DNA of 51,118 bases from Nitrospira sp. (GCA_024331045.1 JANDJC010000005.1:1-51118), one strand, 5' to 3'; positions 8,853-18,045 are shown, counted from the stretch's first letter. The notes: a model not told the origin generated them from the sequence alone. Made by a program: numbers and translations.

Positions 8853-10424
8853 TTGTTGCTCCTTGCCGTGTTCCTCATCTTAGCACTCTTTGAGCCCGTG
8901 ACAAGTTTGGCTGAGTCAGGGAAGGGCGGAGGTGCTGTGTCGCTTCACGCGAGTCGGACTGCACCACTGACTATTGAAGAGGTCCTCGCAAGGATCGAAC
9001 TGACTCATCCTTTACTCAAGGCAACCGGGGTAGAACGGAAGCAGGCCAGAGCCAAGATTCTCAAGGCGCTAGGTGCCTGGGAGCCGACGGTCAAAAACAT
9101 TACAGAGACTGCTCGTATTCAAATTTGGAACTTCTTGGCTTACGACCATGTAACGACTGGAGGATTTAACGATACCAAGCTGGAAGTCGGACATCCCTGG
9201 GGGTTCCGAATCCTGGGCGGAATTCGCAATGGCTTCGGGGATCGCAGTGCTATCGGAACTCCTCCTAATTCAGGGGGGACGGTGGCGCTGATTCCTGATA
9301 TCCAACTCTTTTACCCTCAGCAGCAAATCATCGTCGGTGGCTCATTTCATCTTCTACGCGGCCTGATGATGAACGACGAGTATGCCGAGTTCCAGCAGGC
9401 CGAACTGGCGGGCCCTCTGGCCGAAGTTCACGTTGCCCAGAAGCGGCAGGATCTCTACCTTGCAGGGGCCATTCAGTATTGGGATTGGCAACTCGCCGTC
9501 AAGCAGGCGGAGGTGCAGCGGCAGGCGTTACGGGTGGCAGAAGAGCGCTATGCGCAGATTGAGGGGCAGGCTAAGGCGGGCAAGGTTTCACCGTTGGATG
9601 TTGTTGAGCAGGGGCAGGAGGTCCAGCGGCGCAAGCAGGCGGCGATTGCGGCACAACGAAAGGTGGAGTTGGAGCAATACAAGTTGTCGTTGTTTCTCTG
9701 GGAGAATGGTGAGCCGGTGACGCCGCGGCCGGAGTGGGCGCCGGAGTTTCAGGGGGAAACCCCGTTGCCGACCGAAGAAGAGATTGCCGCCTATAAAGCG
9801 GAGGCGAAGGAGGATCGGCCAGAAGTCCGGGCTCTGTACATCGAAGCCAAGATGAACAACATTGACCTCAAACTGGCCAAGAACTATTTGCTTCCCAAGT
9901 TTGATTTTGAGGGAGGACGAACAGATGCGCCTGCTGACTGGATTGTGGGCGTTGGCTATCGCTATGCAACGCAGTTTGCCATGCCACTGTTTCAGCGGGA
10001 GGGGAGGGGAAAGGTTCTGGATGCGGAAGCAGAGCAACAACGGTTGATTCTGAGTCAGGTGTATACAGAGCAGCAAGTCAGTATCGATGTAGACAACTGG
10101 CTCTCGGCAATTGTACGGGCGAGGGACCGCGTCCGAGCAGCAGCGGAAGCGTACCGTTTGGCCAAGGAGCTGGAGGCCGGTGAGCGCAAGCGATTTGAGA
10201 TGGGAATCTCAAGCATTTTGTTTGTGAACTTACGTGAGCAAAATGCCGTTGAAGCGGCATTTGAGCTCTATCAGGCACAGTACGATTATGACCTGGCACG
10301 GGGCGGTCTTCTCTTGGCCAGGGGAGCCTTGTCGAAGCCGGTGGGGGATGCAGTATTGGCCAAATATGGGGATCCTCTCACGGCGGCAGGGAAGCACGGG
10401 TACAAACAGCAGGGACGTGATTGA
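8853..10424 (+). CDS. TolC-family outer-membrane efflux protein, copy 2
   Basis: A 523-residue paralogue of the preceding gene with the same layout: signal peptide (LLLAVFLILALFEPVTSLAES), LTIEEVLARIELTHPLL, the helical-hairpin repeats and a C-terminal ALSKPVGDAVLAKYGDP. I prefer TTG 8853 because AAGGGGGAG lies just upstream, in the same relation to the signal peptide as in copies 1 and 3. The alternative ATG 8769 would overlap copy 1 by 29 bases and place a 28-residue charged extension ahead of the signal peptide. The copies probably arose by tandem duplication. It may form homotrimers, or mixed trimers with its neighbours, feeding one inner-membrane complex. Confidence 0.86.
   Translation: MLLLAVFLILALFEPVTSLAESGKGGGAVSLHASRTAPLTIEEVLARIELTHPLLKATGVERKQARAKILKALGAWEPTVKNITETARIQIWNFLAYDHVTTGGFNDTKLEVGHPWGFRILGGIRNGFGDRSAIGTPPNSGGTVALIPDIQLFYPQQQIIVGGSFHLLRGLMMNDEYAEFQQAELAGPLAEVHVAQKRQDLYLAGAIQYWDWQLAVKQAEVQRQALRVAEERYAQIEGQAKAGKVSPLDVVEQGQEVQRRKQAAIAAQRKVELEQYKLSLFLWENGEPVTPRPEWAPEFQGETPLPTEEEIAAYKAEAKEDRPEVRALYIEAKMNNIDLKLAKNYLLPKFDFEGGRTDAPADWIVGVGYRYATQFAMPLFQREGRGKVLDAEAEQQRLILSQVYTEQQVSIDVDNWLSAIVRARDRVRAAAEAYRLAKELEAGERKRFEMGISSILFVNLREQNAVEAAFELYQAQYDYDLARGGLLLARGALSKPVGDAVLAKYGDPLTAAGKHGYKQQGRD
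9495..9793 (+). repeat. 299-bp perfect direct repeat, copy 2
   Basis: Matches 7868-8166 exactly; first mismatches are at 9494/7867 and 9794/8167. The corresponding stretch of the third paralogue (about 11122-11420) has many silent and some coding differences, so conversion involved only copies 1 and 2. Confidence 0.9.
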
Positions 10425-10463
10425 TTCGACGACACGCTTGAATTCCAACAAAGGGAGACTCTC

Positions 10464-12062
10464 TTGGTGATCGCGTTGTTGATGGCAGCGGCAGTCTGGT
10501 TCTCAGTGCCTGTTCTGGCTCTGGCGGAAGCCCAAACAGCCGTGGAAGCAAGAGGACTCGCCTCGACACGAATAGCTCCCTTAACGATTGAAGAAGTCTT
10601 GGCCAGGATCGAGTTGACTCATCCGCTACTGCGAGCAAGTGGACTGGAACGGGCGCAGGCTCGGGCGAAGGTGTTAAAAGCATTGGGAGCCTGGGAGCCA
10701 CGACTCAGAAACGAGGTGGAAGTTGACCGCTACCAAACGTGGAACCTCACGAATGTTCAGGGGGTGCCGAATACGTTGACGACGGGCTATAGCGATACCA
10801 TGCTGAAGGTCGGGCACCCCTATGGATTTCAAATTTTGGGCGGAATTCGTCATGGCTTTGGGGATCGAGCTTCAATTGCAAGTTCAGGGGCTATTCTTCG
10901 TTCGCCGTTGGGTGGACCGGTCGGCTTCCCTGAAGACCTTGACCTGTTTTATCCCCATCAAATGGCCATCTTTGGCGGGCAATTTAATCTCTTGCAGGGG
11001 TTCATGATCAATGACGAATTCGCCGAGTTCCAACAGGCCGAGTTGGCTGGGCCGTTGGCCGAAGTCAAGGTGGCACAGACGAGACAGGATCTCTTTTTAG
11101 CTGGTGCCATTCAGTACTGGGATTGGCAACTTGCGGTCAAACAAGCTGAGGTTCAAAAACAGGCTCTGCGGGTCGCAGAGGATCGTCTTGCCTTCATCGA
11201 GGGGCAAGCCAAAGCGGGGTTGGTGTCTCCGCTCGATGTTGTGGAGGCTGGCCAAGAAGTCCAGCGACGGCAAGAGGCTGCCATTGCCGCCCAGCGAAAA
11301 TTGGAATACGAGCAGTACAAGCTGTCTCTCTTCCTCTGGGACAAAGGTGAACCCATTACGCCCCTTCCTGAGTGGGCCCCAGAGTTTGGTGGAGAAACAC
11401 CCTTGCCTACGGAGGATGAAATTGTCGAGGCAAAGATTTCCGCTAAGGAGGACCGACCTGAGGTGCGGAAACTGGCTATCGATGTGCAGATGAACAACAT
11501 AGATCTCAAACTGGCGAAGAACAAACTGCTTCCTAAATTAACAGTGGAGGGCGAACGGTCGGTAGGCGGTATCTACTGGATTGGCGGCTTTGGCTATCGA
11601 GTCGGGACCCTTCTCAGCATACCGCTTTTCAACCGGGAAGCCCGTGGGAAAGTGGCCCATGCGGAGGCCGAGCAGGAAAGGCTGGTCTATGAGCTGTGGA
11701 ATGTCGAACAAAAGGTTGGGCTGGACGTTGATAATTGGGTATCAGCCATTGTGCGGGCCAGAGAGCGGGTTCGAGCGGCGAAGGAGGCGTATCAACTTGC
11801 ACAGACTCTGTTGGCTGGCGAGTTAAAGCGGTTTGAAATGGGCATTACCAGCCTTCTGTTTGTGAACCTCCGAGAGCGCAACGCGGTTGAGGCTGCTTTT
11901 GAGCTGTATCAAGCCCAGTACGATTATGACTTGGCGCGAGGCGGTTTGCTGTGGGCCAAGGGAGCCTTGTCCAAACCTGTGCCGGAAAGTGTTCTGGCAA
12001 AGTACGGTGATCCTGCGACCGCGGCCGGGTCGGCGGGCCGGAAACTGCAGGGACGTGATTAA
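10464..12062 (+). CDS. TolC-family outer-membrane efflux protein, copy 3
   Basis: A 532-residue member of the triplet, the most diverged of the three. It has a signal peptide (VIALLMAAAVWFSVPVLALAEA), the shared LTIEEVLARIELTHPLL, an insert of about 15 residues near ASIASSGAILRSPLGG, two OEP helical-hairpin repeats and the ending ALSKPVPESVLAKYGDP. Start TTG 10464 or the adjoining GTG 10467, after AAGGGAG. It is 39 bases after copy 2 and 54 bases ahead of the ABC gene, so all five genes probably form one operon. Function is inferred as the outer-membrane tunnel of a type I-like exporter; what passes through it is unknown. Confidence 0.87.
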   Translation: MVIALLMAAAVWFSVPVLALAEAQTAVEARGLASTRIAPLTIEEVLARIELTHPLLRASGLERAQARAKVLKALGAWEPRLRNEVEVDRYQTWNLTNVQGVPNTLTTGYSDTMLKVGHPYGFQILGGIRHGFGDRASIASSGAILRSPLGGPVGFPEDLDLFYPHQMAIFGGQFNLLQGFMINDEFAEFQQAELAGPLAEVKVAQTRQDLFLAGAIQYWDWQLAVKQAEVQKQALRVAEDRLAFIEGQAKAGLVSPLDVVEAGQEVQRRQEAAIAAQRKLEYEQYKLSLFLWDKGEPITPLPEWAPEFGGETPLPTEDEIVEAKISAKEDRPEVRKLAIDVQMNNIDLKLAKNKLLPKLTVEGERSVGGIYWIGGFGYRVGTLLSIPLFNREARGKVAHAEAEQERLVYELWNVEQKVGLDVDNWVSAIVRARERVRAAKEAYQLAQTLLAGELKRFEMGITSLLFVNLRERNAVEAAFELYQAQYDYDLARGGLLWAKGALSKPVPESVLAKYGDPATAAGSAGRKLQGRD

Positions 12063-12116
12063 ACGTAGCGTGGATGGAGTAAGGCCGATCCGTATTTTCA
12101 AAACCAGGGGGTGTTC

Positions 12117-13793
12117 ATGAAACAGCTTTACGGTTCAAGTTATCCGAACTTGTTTCAGACCCTGATGAATCAGCTTTCCGTGGCCCTGCGCGTTGAGAAA
12201 AAGTTAGTGACCGTGATCATGGGCTATGCGTTGGCGATCGGAATCTTTTCTCTCATCGTTCCCTTGACCGTCCAGGAGCTCGTCAGCACCTTCTCGTATG
12301 CTGTTCAGCCCGTCATGATTTGGACGCTGACCGGCATTATGTTAGCTGTATTGCTGTTTGTGGGCATGTTCAAAACCTTTCATTTTTATGCTGTTGAGAT
12401 TGTACAACGGCGGATCTTTGCGCGCGTGGCGATCGCCATGGCTCAGCAGCTTCCGCGCTACCGGTTTCAAGGATATAAGCCTGAATTGGCAAATCGATTT
12501 ATCGAGATCGTCTTCATGCAGCGCGCCCTCTCTACGCTCCTGATCGATTTGGTGAACGTGGTCGTGGGAGGGACCGTGGGAATGATTCTGTTGGTGATTT
12601 ATCATCCCTACTTTCTCGTCTATGACATGCTGCTGATGGTGGGGTTCGCCATTACATTCTTTGTGCTCTCTCGCGGCGCCTTGCGGACAACCATGGATAT
12701 GGCCGAGGCCAAGTATGAAGTCTTTGATTGGATGCAGGACCTCTCCCGCAATGTCTTGCAGTTGAAGGCTTCGGACAGTGCTGTCTGGATCACGCAGAAG
12801 ACCGATCAGCTCATCAATCAATATACCGAGACACGGAAGGCCAGGATTCGGGTCCTCCTGCGACAGTATATCGGTTCGGTTTCGGGACAGGCTGTTGCTC
12901 AAGCTGGGGCTCTCGCGCTCGCCGGTTGGCTAGTAGCGCAAGGTCAAATGACCCTGGGCCAGTTGGTAGCAGCCGAAGTGGTGGTCGGTGCGCTGGTGCT
13001 CAATTTTGATTCACTGATCAAGAATATGGGGCATGTGTACTATTTCTTTACAGCTGTGATGGAACTCAACGATTTCTTTTCGCTTCAGCGTGATCCGTTG
13101 CCAGCGGCGTCGACAGTGGCGTTGCCCTCTCATTTAAACGAAGGCATTCGGATTACCTGTAAAAGCGTGGGGTTGGTCTATGATGGCGCACCGGTCTTCG
13201 ACAGTTTTAATCTTGATGTAGCTCCTGGAGAGAAATTAGGTATTTATGCCAGGACCACCACAGCGAAAACAGCCTTGGCCCGCGTACTCGGCGGTCTTGA
13301 AGCACCGACAAGCGGGGTTGTGCAATACAACGGTGTTGACCTACGCTACATTGATCCAAACGTGCTGAGTCAGTGCCGCAGCGTGATGATTGATTCTCAA
13401 TTGTCCCTTCTCAAGGGGACGATTGAAGACAATATCGTGCTTGGTCGGTCCTATGTCACCTATGATGACATCATGTGGGCCCTTCGGTTTACTGAGTTGG
13501 AGGATGAGGTTAATGCCCTCCCCCAGGGGATTAAGTCAGACATCTCCGAGCTCGGGGAACTGATTTCGCCCGCTCACACTGTACAAATTTTGCTGGCGAG
13601 GGCCATTCTAGGACGACCACAGGTCTTGATTTTTGACGGCCTCATTCATAGCCTTGAGCCGTCACTGCGAGAAAGGATCCTGCGCAGGCTTTGTGCGAAA
13701 GAAGAGCCTTGGTCGGTGATCTTTGTTTCAACGGATCCGAATTTGACGGATCACGCTGATCGCCGGGTGATGCTGCATCACGCGCATCTGTAA
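12117..13793 (+). CDS. ABC exporter-like membrane protein with degenerate ATPase domain
   Basis: A 558-residue protein with the type I exporter architecture: a six-helix membrane domain (about 25-330) then a nucleotide-binding domain (about 345-558). The ATPase domain is recognisable but eroded. The Walker A position reads A378-R-T-T-T-A-K384-T385, losing all three glycines. The Q-loop glutamine is replaced (around S427). The LSGGQ signature reads I483-S-P-A-H487. The Walker B glutamate is G508 (VLIFDG), and the H-loop histidine is replaced near S538-T-D. Only the lysine, threonine and first aspartate remain. The frame is open throughout, so this is not a simple pseudogene. Start ATG 12117, six bases after AGGGGG. 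It sits between three TolC-like genes and a HlyD adaptor, as an exporter would. Confidence 0.85.
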   Translation: MKQLYGSSYPNLFQTLMNQLSVALRVEKKLVTVIMGYALAIGIFSLIVPLTVQELVSTFSYAVQPVMIWTLTGIMLAVLLFVGMFKTFHFYAVEIVQRRIFARVAIAMAQQLPRYRFQGYKPELANRFIEIVFMQRALSTLLIDLVNVVVGGTVGMILLVIYHPYFLVYDMLLMVGFAITFFVLSRGALRTTMDMAEAKYEVFDWMQDLSRNVLQLKASDSAVWITQKTDQLINQYTETRKARIRVLLRQYIGSVSGQAVAQAGALALAGWLVAQGQMTLGQLVAAEVVVGALVLNFDSLIKNMGHVYYFFTAVMELNDFFSLQRDPLPAASTVALPSHLNEGIRITCKSVGLVYDGAPVFDSFNLDVAPGEKLGIYARTTTAKTALARVLGGLEAPTSGVVQYNGVDLRYIDPNVLSQCRSVMIDSQLSLLKGTIEDNIVLGRSYVTYDDIMWALRFTELEDEVNALPQGIKSDISELGELISPAHTVQILLARAILGRPQVLIFDGLIHSLEPSLRERILRRLCAKEEPWSVIFVSTDPNLTDHADRRVMLHHAHL

Positions 13794-13824
13794 CTGATAA
13801 CAGCGAAAAAAGAGGGGAGGCTCC

Positions 13825-15267
13825 ATGGCTCGCCAAATAGGGAATTCTGGAGAAAGAGCTCTCGTCGTCTCTCAGCCTGGTCCAGGCATTGCGGCTACTG
13901 ATATTGACGTGATGCCAGGAGCGGCCAACATGTCGTCGTGGCAGGCGGTCAAAGTACCCAGGAGTTTATTAAGCTCCTCACGGGTAACGTTGACCATTCT
14001 TTTGCTGATTCTCATCATTGTTGAGTTTGTGCCGTGGACCCAGACGATTAGTGCCACAGGGAAAGTGTCGGCCTATACACCGTATGAACGCCCACAAAAC
14101 ATTGAGTCTCGAATCACTGGTCGTCTGAAGGCGTGGTATGTCTATGAAGGGATGCCAGTCCAAAAAGGCGATCTCATTGCGGAGCTCGAAGATTACGATC
14201 CAAACTTCATGGCCCCGGAACTGATTTCCCTGTTAGAACAGCGGAAGCTCGCTTTGGAACAGCAGCGGCAAGCGGCTCTAGCCAGGGCCGAGCAGTTAAA
14301 CAAGCGAATTGGTCAAATGAGAAATCTGGTCAAGGCGGCGGTTCCGTCGGCTGATGCGCGAGTGGTTGAGGCGGAAAACAGGGTACGTGAAGCGCAGCAA
14401 AAGCTTGAAGCCGCCAAGATCGATCTAACGACAGCCCTGCTCAATGTCGATCGTCACCGCCAACTTGTCAAGGACGGGCTGGTTTCTCAACGAGAACTGG
14501 AGCTGGCGATTCAGGCAGAGGTGGCGTCGCAGGCTGCCCTTCAAGCTGCGGAGGCTAATTTGAAGGCGGCTGAGCGGGCAAGAGAGGCACTAGCCTTTGG
14601 TCGAGATCAAATTACCGCCGACGTGTGGCAGCAATTGATCGAGGCAGAGGCGGCTCGTGACCAAGCCGTTGCCGATGCCGCAAAGGCGGCGGATCAACTG
14701 GCCGACGTAACCGTGCGTCTGCAAAACAACCAGCAACGTATCAACGCGGCTAAGATCTACGCAACGATGGATGGAACAGTTGTTCGGCAGGCGAGAATCG
14801 GGATCATGGAAACCGTCAAACAGGGAGAAACACTTGTGACGCTGTCTCCCAAGGCGGTAGATGTCGCAATTGAAATGGTCGCCGAGGGGTTGGATGCGCC
14901 ATTGTTGGCACCGGGGCGGAAGGTCAAGGTGCTCTTCTTCGGAGTGCCGGCTATTCCCTTGCCAGCGTGGCCAGAATTGATGGCCGGAACAAGGACCGGT
15001 ATTATCAAGGTCGTGGATCAGATCGACGATGGGAACGGCAACTTTAGGTTCTGGGTTGTGCCGGATCCTGAAGATCCTCAGCCGTGGCCGGAGCAGTCTC
15101 GGGTGAGACAGGGTACAAAAGTCCTTGGCTGGGTTATCCTGAATCGGGTGCCATTGTGGTATGAGTTATGGCGACGGTTCAACTTCTTCCCGCCAGATTA
15201 TAACCAGCGCGAGCCCAGCATCTTTGAGATGTTCATGCCGAGAACTGCTGGCCAGGCAGTAAAGTAA
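13825..15267 (+). CDS. HlyD-family membrane fusion (adaptor) protein
   Basis: A 480-residue periplasmic adaptor of the type I secretion/HlyD kind. A cytoplasmic N-terminus of about 50 residues precedes one membrane helix (about 54-70), a lipoyl/barrel half-motif (GRLKAWYVYEGMPVQKGDLI), a long coiled coil rich in Ala, Glu, Gln and Arg (about 130-300), and the second lipoyl half (IYATMDGTVVRQARIGIMETVKQGE) followed by the beta-barrel. This is the size of HlyD rather than the shorter RND adaptors. It begins 31 bases after the ABC gene and would link that protein to the TolC-like tunnels. The operon ends with a hairpin 16 bases downstream. Confidence 0.9.
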   Translation: MARQIGNSGERALVVSQPGPGIAATDIDVMPGAANMSSWQAVKVPRSLLSSSRVTLTILLLILIIVEFVPWTQTISATGKVSAYTPYERPQNIESRITGRLKAWYVYEGMPVQKGDLIAELEDYDPNFMAPELISLLEQRKLALEQQRQAALARAEQLNKRIGQMRNLVKAAVPSADARVVEAENRVREAQQKLEAAKIDLTTALLNVDRHRQLVKDGLVSQRELELAIQAEVASQAALQAAEANLKAAERAREALAFGRDQITADVWQQLIEAEAARDQAVADAAKAADQLADVTVRLQNNQQRINAAKIYATMDGTVVRQARIGIMETVKQGETLVTLSPKAVDVAIEMVAEGLDAPLLAPGRKVKVLFFGVPAIPLPAWPELMAGTRTGIIKVVDQIDDGNGNFRFWVVPDPEDPQPWPEQSRVRQGTKVLGWVILNRVPLWYELWRRFNFFPPDYNQREPSIFEMFMPRTAGQAVK

Positions 15268-15282
15268 TACCTGCGCTATTGT

Positions 15283-15317
15283 GAAGGGGAGGGGGTAATT
15301 CTCCCCCTCCCCCCTTC
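15283..15317 (+). terminator. G/C-rich hairpin ending the export operon
   Basis: GGGGAGGGGG (15286-15295) pairs with CCCCCTCCCC (15303-15312) around the 7-base loop TAATTCT; AA and TT extend the stem with small mismatches. Only a short pyrimidine stretch follows, not a full T-run. Its place right behind the HlyD gene supports a terminator. Confidence 0.65.
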
Positions 15318-15576
15318 TTCGTAACCTTCCTAGGAGCGTTCGCGCAGTGAGTTGTGGTAGTGCAAGGCGCCGTGTCCGGGCTCTTCCCTGCTCCTTGTGA
15401 CCGGCCATTTCCCTCTCGAGAGTACCAGAGAAAGAGGTCACCTGAAAAAGCTTGATCCTCGCGACGAAGATTCGCTAAGGTGAGCCTGCCGACGCGAGAT
15501 CACTGTCGTGATCATGAGGGGCAAGGCCTTCCCCGCTGTGAAAATTCTGTCCCATTACAAAGAGAGCTAACCACTC
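15318..15576. other. Leader region of purE-purK, no gene seen
   Basis: With the hairpin, this makes a gap of about 309 bases without a coding region. It contains a short palindrome GATCAC-TGTC-GTGATC (15498-15513) about 65 bases ahead of purE, which could be an operator, and further GC-rich self-complementary sequence. I do not recognise a purine or other riboswitch fold. Confidence 0.4.
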
Positions 15577-16149
15577 ATGAATGAGCATCATCGATCCGTT
15601 CCAGCGCCGTCTGATGACTCTTCGCGTCGTGCTCAGAGGGTGATTGTGGGAGTTGTGGGTGGCAGCACATCAGATTTTCCTATTTTGGAAAAAGCCGGTG
15701 CCATCTTGACCGAATTAGGCATACCCTATGAACTGCTGGTTGTGTCGGCCCACCGGACTCCAGACAGATTATTCGAGTATGCTATGACAGCCGAGGAGCG
15801 CGGTATCGAAGTCATCATCGCCGGGGCTGGTGGGGCGGCCCATCTGCCTGGAATGCTTGCAGCCAAAACCCATCTGCCGGTCATTGGCGTTCCCATTCCG
15901 ACCGAGAATCTGCGCGGCCTTGATTCCTTGTTGTCCATCGTCCAGATGCCAAAGGGAGTGCCCGTTGCTACGGTGGCAATCGGAGGGGGAGAAAATGCGG
16001 GGTTGCTTGCCGCTCAAATTCTTGCCGTGCGGGATCCGGACATTGCCGAGCGTGTCAAGCAATACAGGCGCCGGCAGACCGACAGTGTGTTGAATTCCCC
16101 TGAGGCAAGGGGACAAAAGGGTGGGACCGTCTTCCAGAGGTCAGAGTAG
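15577..16149 (+). CDS. purE: N5-carboxyaminoimidazole ribonucleotide mutase
   Basis: A 190-residue class I PurE that converts N5-CAIR to CAIR in purine synthesis. Motifs are the phosphate-binding GSTSDF (about 29-34), SAHRTPDRL (57-65), [12 protein letters not shown] and [20 protein letters not shown], all intact. It carries about 20 extra residues at the N-terminus before [10 protein letters not shown] and about 20 at the C-terminus compared with typical enzymes. Its partner purK begins 13 bases downstream, so the pair is an operon and supplies the ATP-dependent N5-CAIR route rather than the class II PurE route. Confidence 0.95.
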   Translation: MNEHHRSVPAPSDDSSRRAQRVIVGVVGGSTSDFPILEKAGAILTELGIPYELLVVSAHRTPDRLFEYAMTAEERGIEVIIAGAGGAAHLPGMLAAKTHLPVIGVPIPTENLRGLDSLLSIVQMPKGVPVATVAIGGGENAGLLAAQILAVRDPDIAERVKQYRRRQTDSVLNSPEARGQKGGTVFQRSE

Positions 16150-16162
16150 GTGATAAAGTTCC

Positions 16163-17356
16163 ATGGGGCAGGGGATCCTCGAACCTGGCTGCATGCTTGG
16201 CGTGCTAGGAGGTGGCCAATTGGGGGCCATGTTCACCGGCGCGGCGAGAAGGATGGGATACCGTGTTGCGGTGTGGGATCCGGATCCCGATGCACCAGCC
16301 CACGGAGTTGCAGATCAATCGTTTGTCGCTTCGTTTTCTGATGCGCAGACGTTAGAGGCGTTTTCCCGTGTGGTGCATGCCGTCACCTTTGAATGGGAAA
16401 ACGTGCCGGCTGATCTCTGTGAGCGACTCGAACACTGCCGTCGAGTACGGCCCTCGTCATCCATTCTCAGAACCATTCAAGACCGAATCCGACAAAAACA
16501 GTTTTTGTTAGATCATTCGTTACCCATTCCGCTCTTTACAGCGATTGACTCGCCATTGCAACTCGCCGAAGCGGTTCGCTCTGTCGGGCTCCCCGCTGTC
16601 TGCAAAACCGCGCGGTCCGGCTATGATGGAAAAGGGCAATGGATCATTCGTCAACAGGCTGATATTGAAAACGTGACGCAGATGCTGCAGCAATTAGGAT
16701 CCAGTCACGGGAGATGGATTGTCGAACGATTTGTCTCGTTCGAGCGAGAGGTGTCGGTTATCGTCGTGCGTGGCGAGAACGGAGAGACCAGGACGTTTCC
16801 CGTCGCCCACAATCTGCACGAAGGAGGAATCCTAAGACTGACGCAGGTTCCAGCGCCGATCCCCACAGAAATTGAGCGAGCCGTGTCGTTGATTGCCGAG
16901 CAGGCTGTGGCAGCGATGGGGGGAGCTGGTGTCTTCTGTGTTGAATGTTTTCAAACTGCAAATGGCCTCTTGATCAATGAAATTGCTCCTCGTCCCCATA
17001 ATTCCGGGCACTATACTTTGGACGCCTGTACAGTTTCGCAGTTTGAGCAACAGGTCCGAATACTTTGTGGACTGCCGCTTGGTGAGGTGCGCTTGTTGAG
17101 TGCGGCGGCAATGGTGAACCTGCTTGGAGCTGAAATACACACCGCAACCACTGGGCGAGGGTATCGGCGGCTGACAGCCATTCCCGGAGCGGTGCTGCAT
17201 GTGTATGGAAAACGACGGGTGCGTCCGGGGCGAAAGATGGGACATGTGACATTCTTGGCGGAGCGCAGCGAAGAAGCTGTCGAGCGAGCCCAATGGCTGA
17301 TGCGCGTTCTTTCTTCCACGGAAGACCGAGCACCTTCCTATTCCCATCTCCTGTAG
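16163..17356 (+). CDS. purK: N5-carboxyaminoimidazole ribonucleotide synthetase
   Basis: A 397-residue ATP-grasp enzyme making N5-CAIR from AIR, bicarbonate and ATP. It shows the N-terminal Rossmann-like GVLGGGQLGAMF (about 13-24), the TFEWENVP signature near 75-82, the ATP-grasp segment VCKTARSGYDGKGQW, and the conserved ending of the catalytic domain NEIAPRPHNSGHYTLD. Length is normal. It starts at ATG 16163 just after purE. The last 19 bases overlap convergently with the rhomboid gene on the other strand. Confidence 0.95.
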   Translation: MGQGILEPGCMLGVLGGGQLGAMFTGAARRMGYRVAVWDPDPDAPAHGVADQSFVASFSDAQTLEAFSRVVHAVTFEWENVPADLCERLEHCRRVRPSSSILRTIQDRIRQKQFLLDHSLPIPLFTAIDSPLQLAEAVRSVGLPAVCKTARSGYDGKGQWIIRQQADIENVTQMLQQLGSSHGRWIVERFVSFEREVSVIVVRGENGETRTFPVAHNLHEGGILRLTQVPAPIPTEIERAVSLIAEQAVAAMGGAGVFCVECFQTANGLLINEIAPRPHNSGHYTLDACTVSQFEQQVRILCGLPLGEVRLLSAAAMVNLLGAEIHTATTGRGYRRLTAIPGAVLHVYGKRRVRPGRKMGHVTFLAERSEEAVERAQWLMRVLSSTEDRAPSYSHLL

Positions 17357-18045
17357 TGCCGGCCTGGGGCAAAAAACGGAACGTCCGGCCGCTTAAACAA
17401 ACCGACCAGTGCCATGCCGGCTACGAATCCGCCAATGTGGGCGAAGAACGCTACGCCGCCGCCCGACGTGCCAACACTCATGCCGCCGCTTAGCAATTGA
17501 GTGATAAACCACATGCCTAGCACGATCCCGGCTGGAACGCGGGCGATTCCGAGACCCATCATCCAGACCAGCACATGTGCGCGAGGGTACAGTAACAGGT
17601 AGGCGCCAAGGACGGCAGAAATTGCCCCACTTGCTCCGACCATTGGAATAGGCGAAGAAGGATCAGTCAGCGCATGACTAAGGGCTGCGAGAATCCCGCA
17701 TAAGACATAAAAGACGATGAACTTCCCATGCCCCATGGCGTCTTCAATGTTGTTCCCAAAGATCCACAGGTACAACATGTTGCCCAACAGATGCATCCAG
17801 CCGCCGTGCAGGAACATGCTGGTGAACAAAGTAAGACTCGCCGGAATGGTCGTGGGAAAGTCATCGGGGAGGGCAGCATGGCCAAAAATAAGGGCAGGAA
17901 TCGCTCCGTACTCAAAGACAAAGAGTTCGCTCCTTCGATCTGGTAGCGAGCTTTGATAGAGAAAAATCATCACGCAGACGGCAATGAGCAGGACAGTGAC
18001 GACGGGGAAACGTTCCGTGGGATTGTCGTCGTGCAGTGGAATCAT
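17338..18045 (-). CDS. Rhomboid-family intramembrane serine protease
   Basis: A 235-residue membrane protease with six predicted helices. The catalytic serine is S139 in GASGAISAVLG, the catalytic histidine H203 in AHIGGFVAG, and the oxyanion-loop HGGWMHLLGNM (H80, H85, N89) precedes them. These are the complete elements of an active bacterial rhomboid, which cuts substrate transmembrane helices. The substrate is unknown. Its ATG overlaps the stop of the DHH gene by four bases (18042-18045), so the two are translationally coupled. Its 3' end overlaps purK convergently. Confidence 0.92.
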   Translation of the reverse strand: MIPLHDDNPTERFPVVTVLLIAVCVMIFLYQSSLPDRRSELFVFEYGAIPALIFGHAALPDDFPTTIPASLTLFTSMFLHGGWMHLLGNMLYLWIFGNNIEDAMGHGKFIVFYVLCGILAALSHALTDPSSPIPMVGASGAISAVLGAYLLLYPRAHVLVWMMGLGIARVPAGIVLGMWFITQLLSGGMSVGTSGGGVAFFAHIGGFVAGMALVGLFKRPDVPFFAPGRHYRRWE

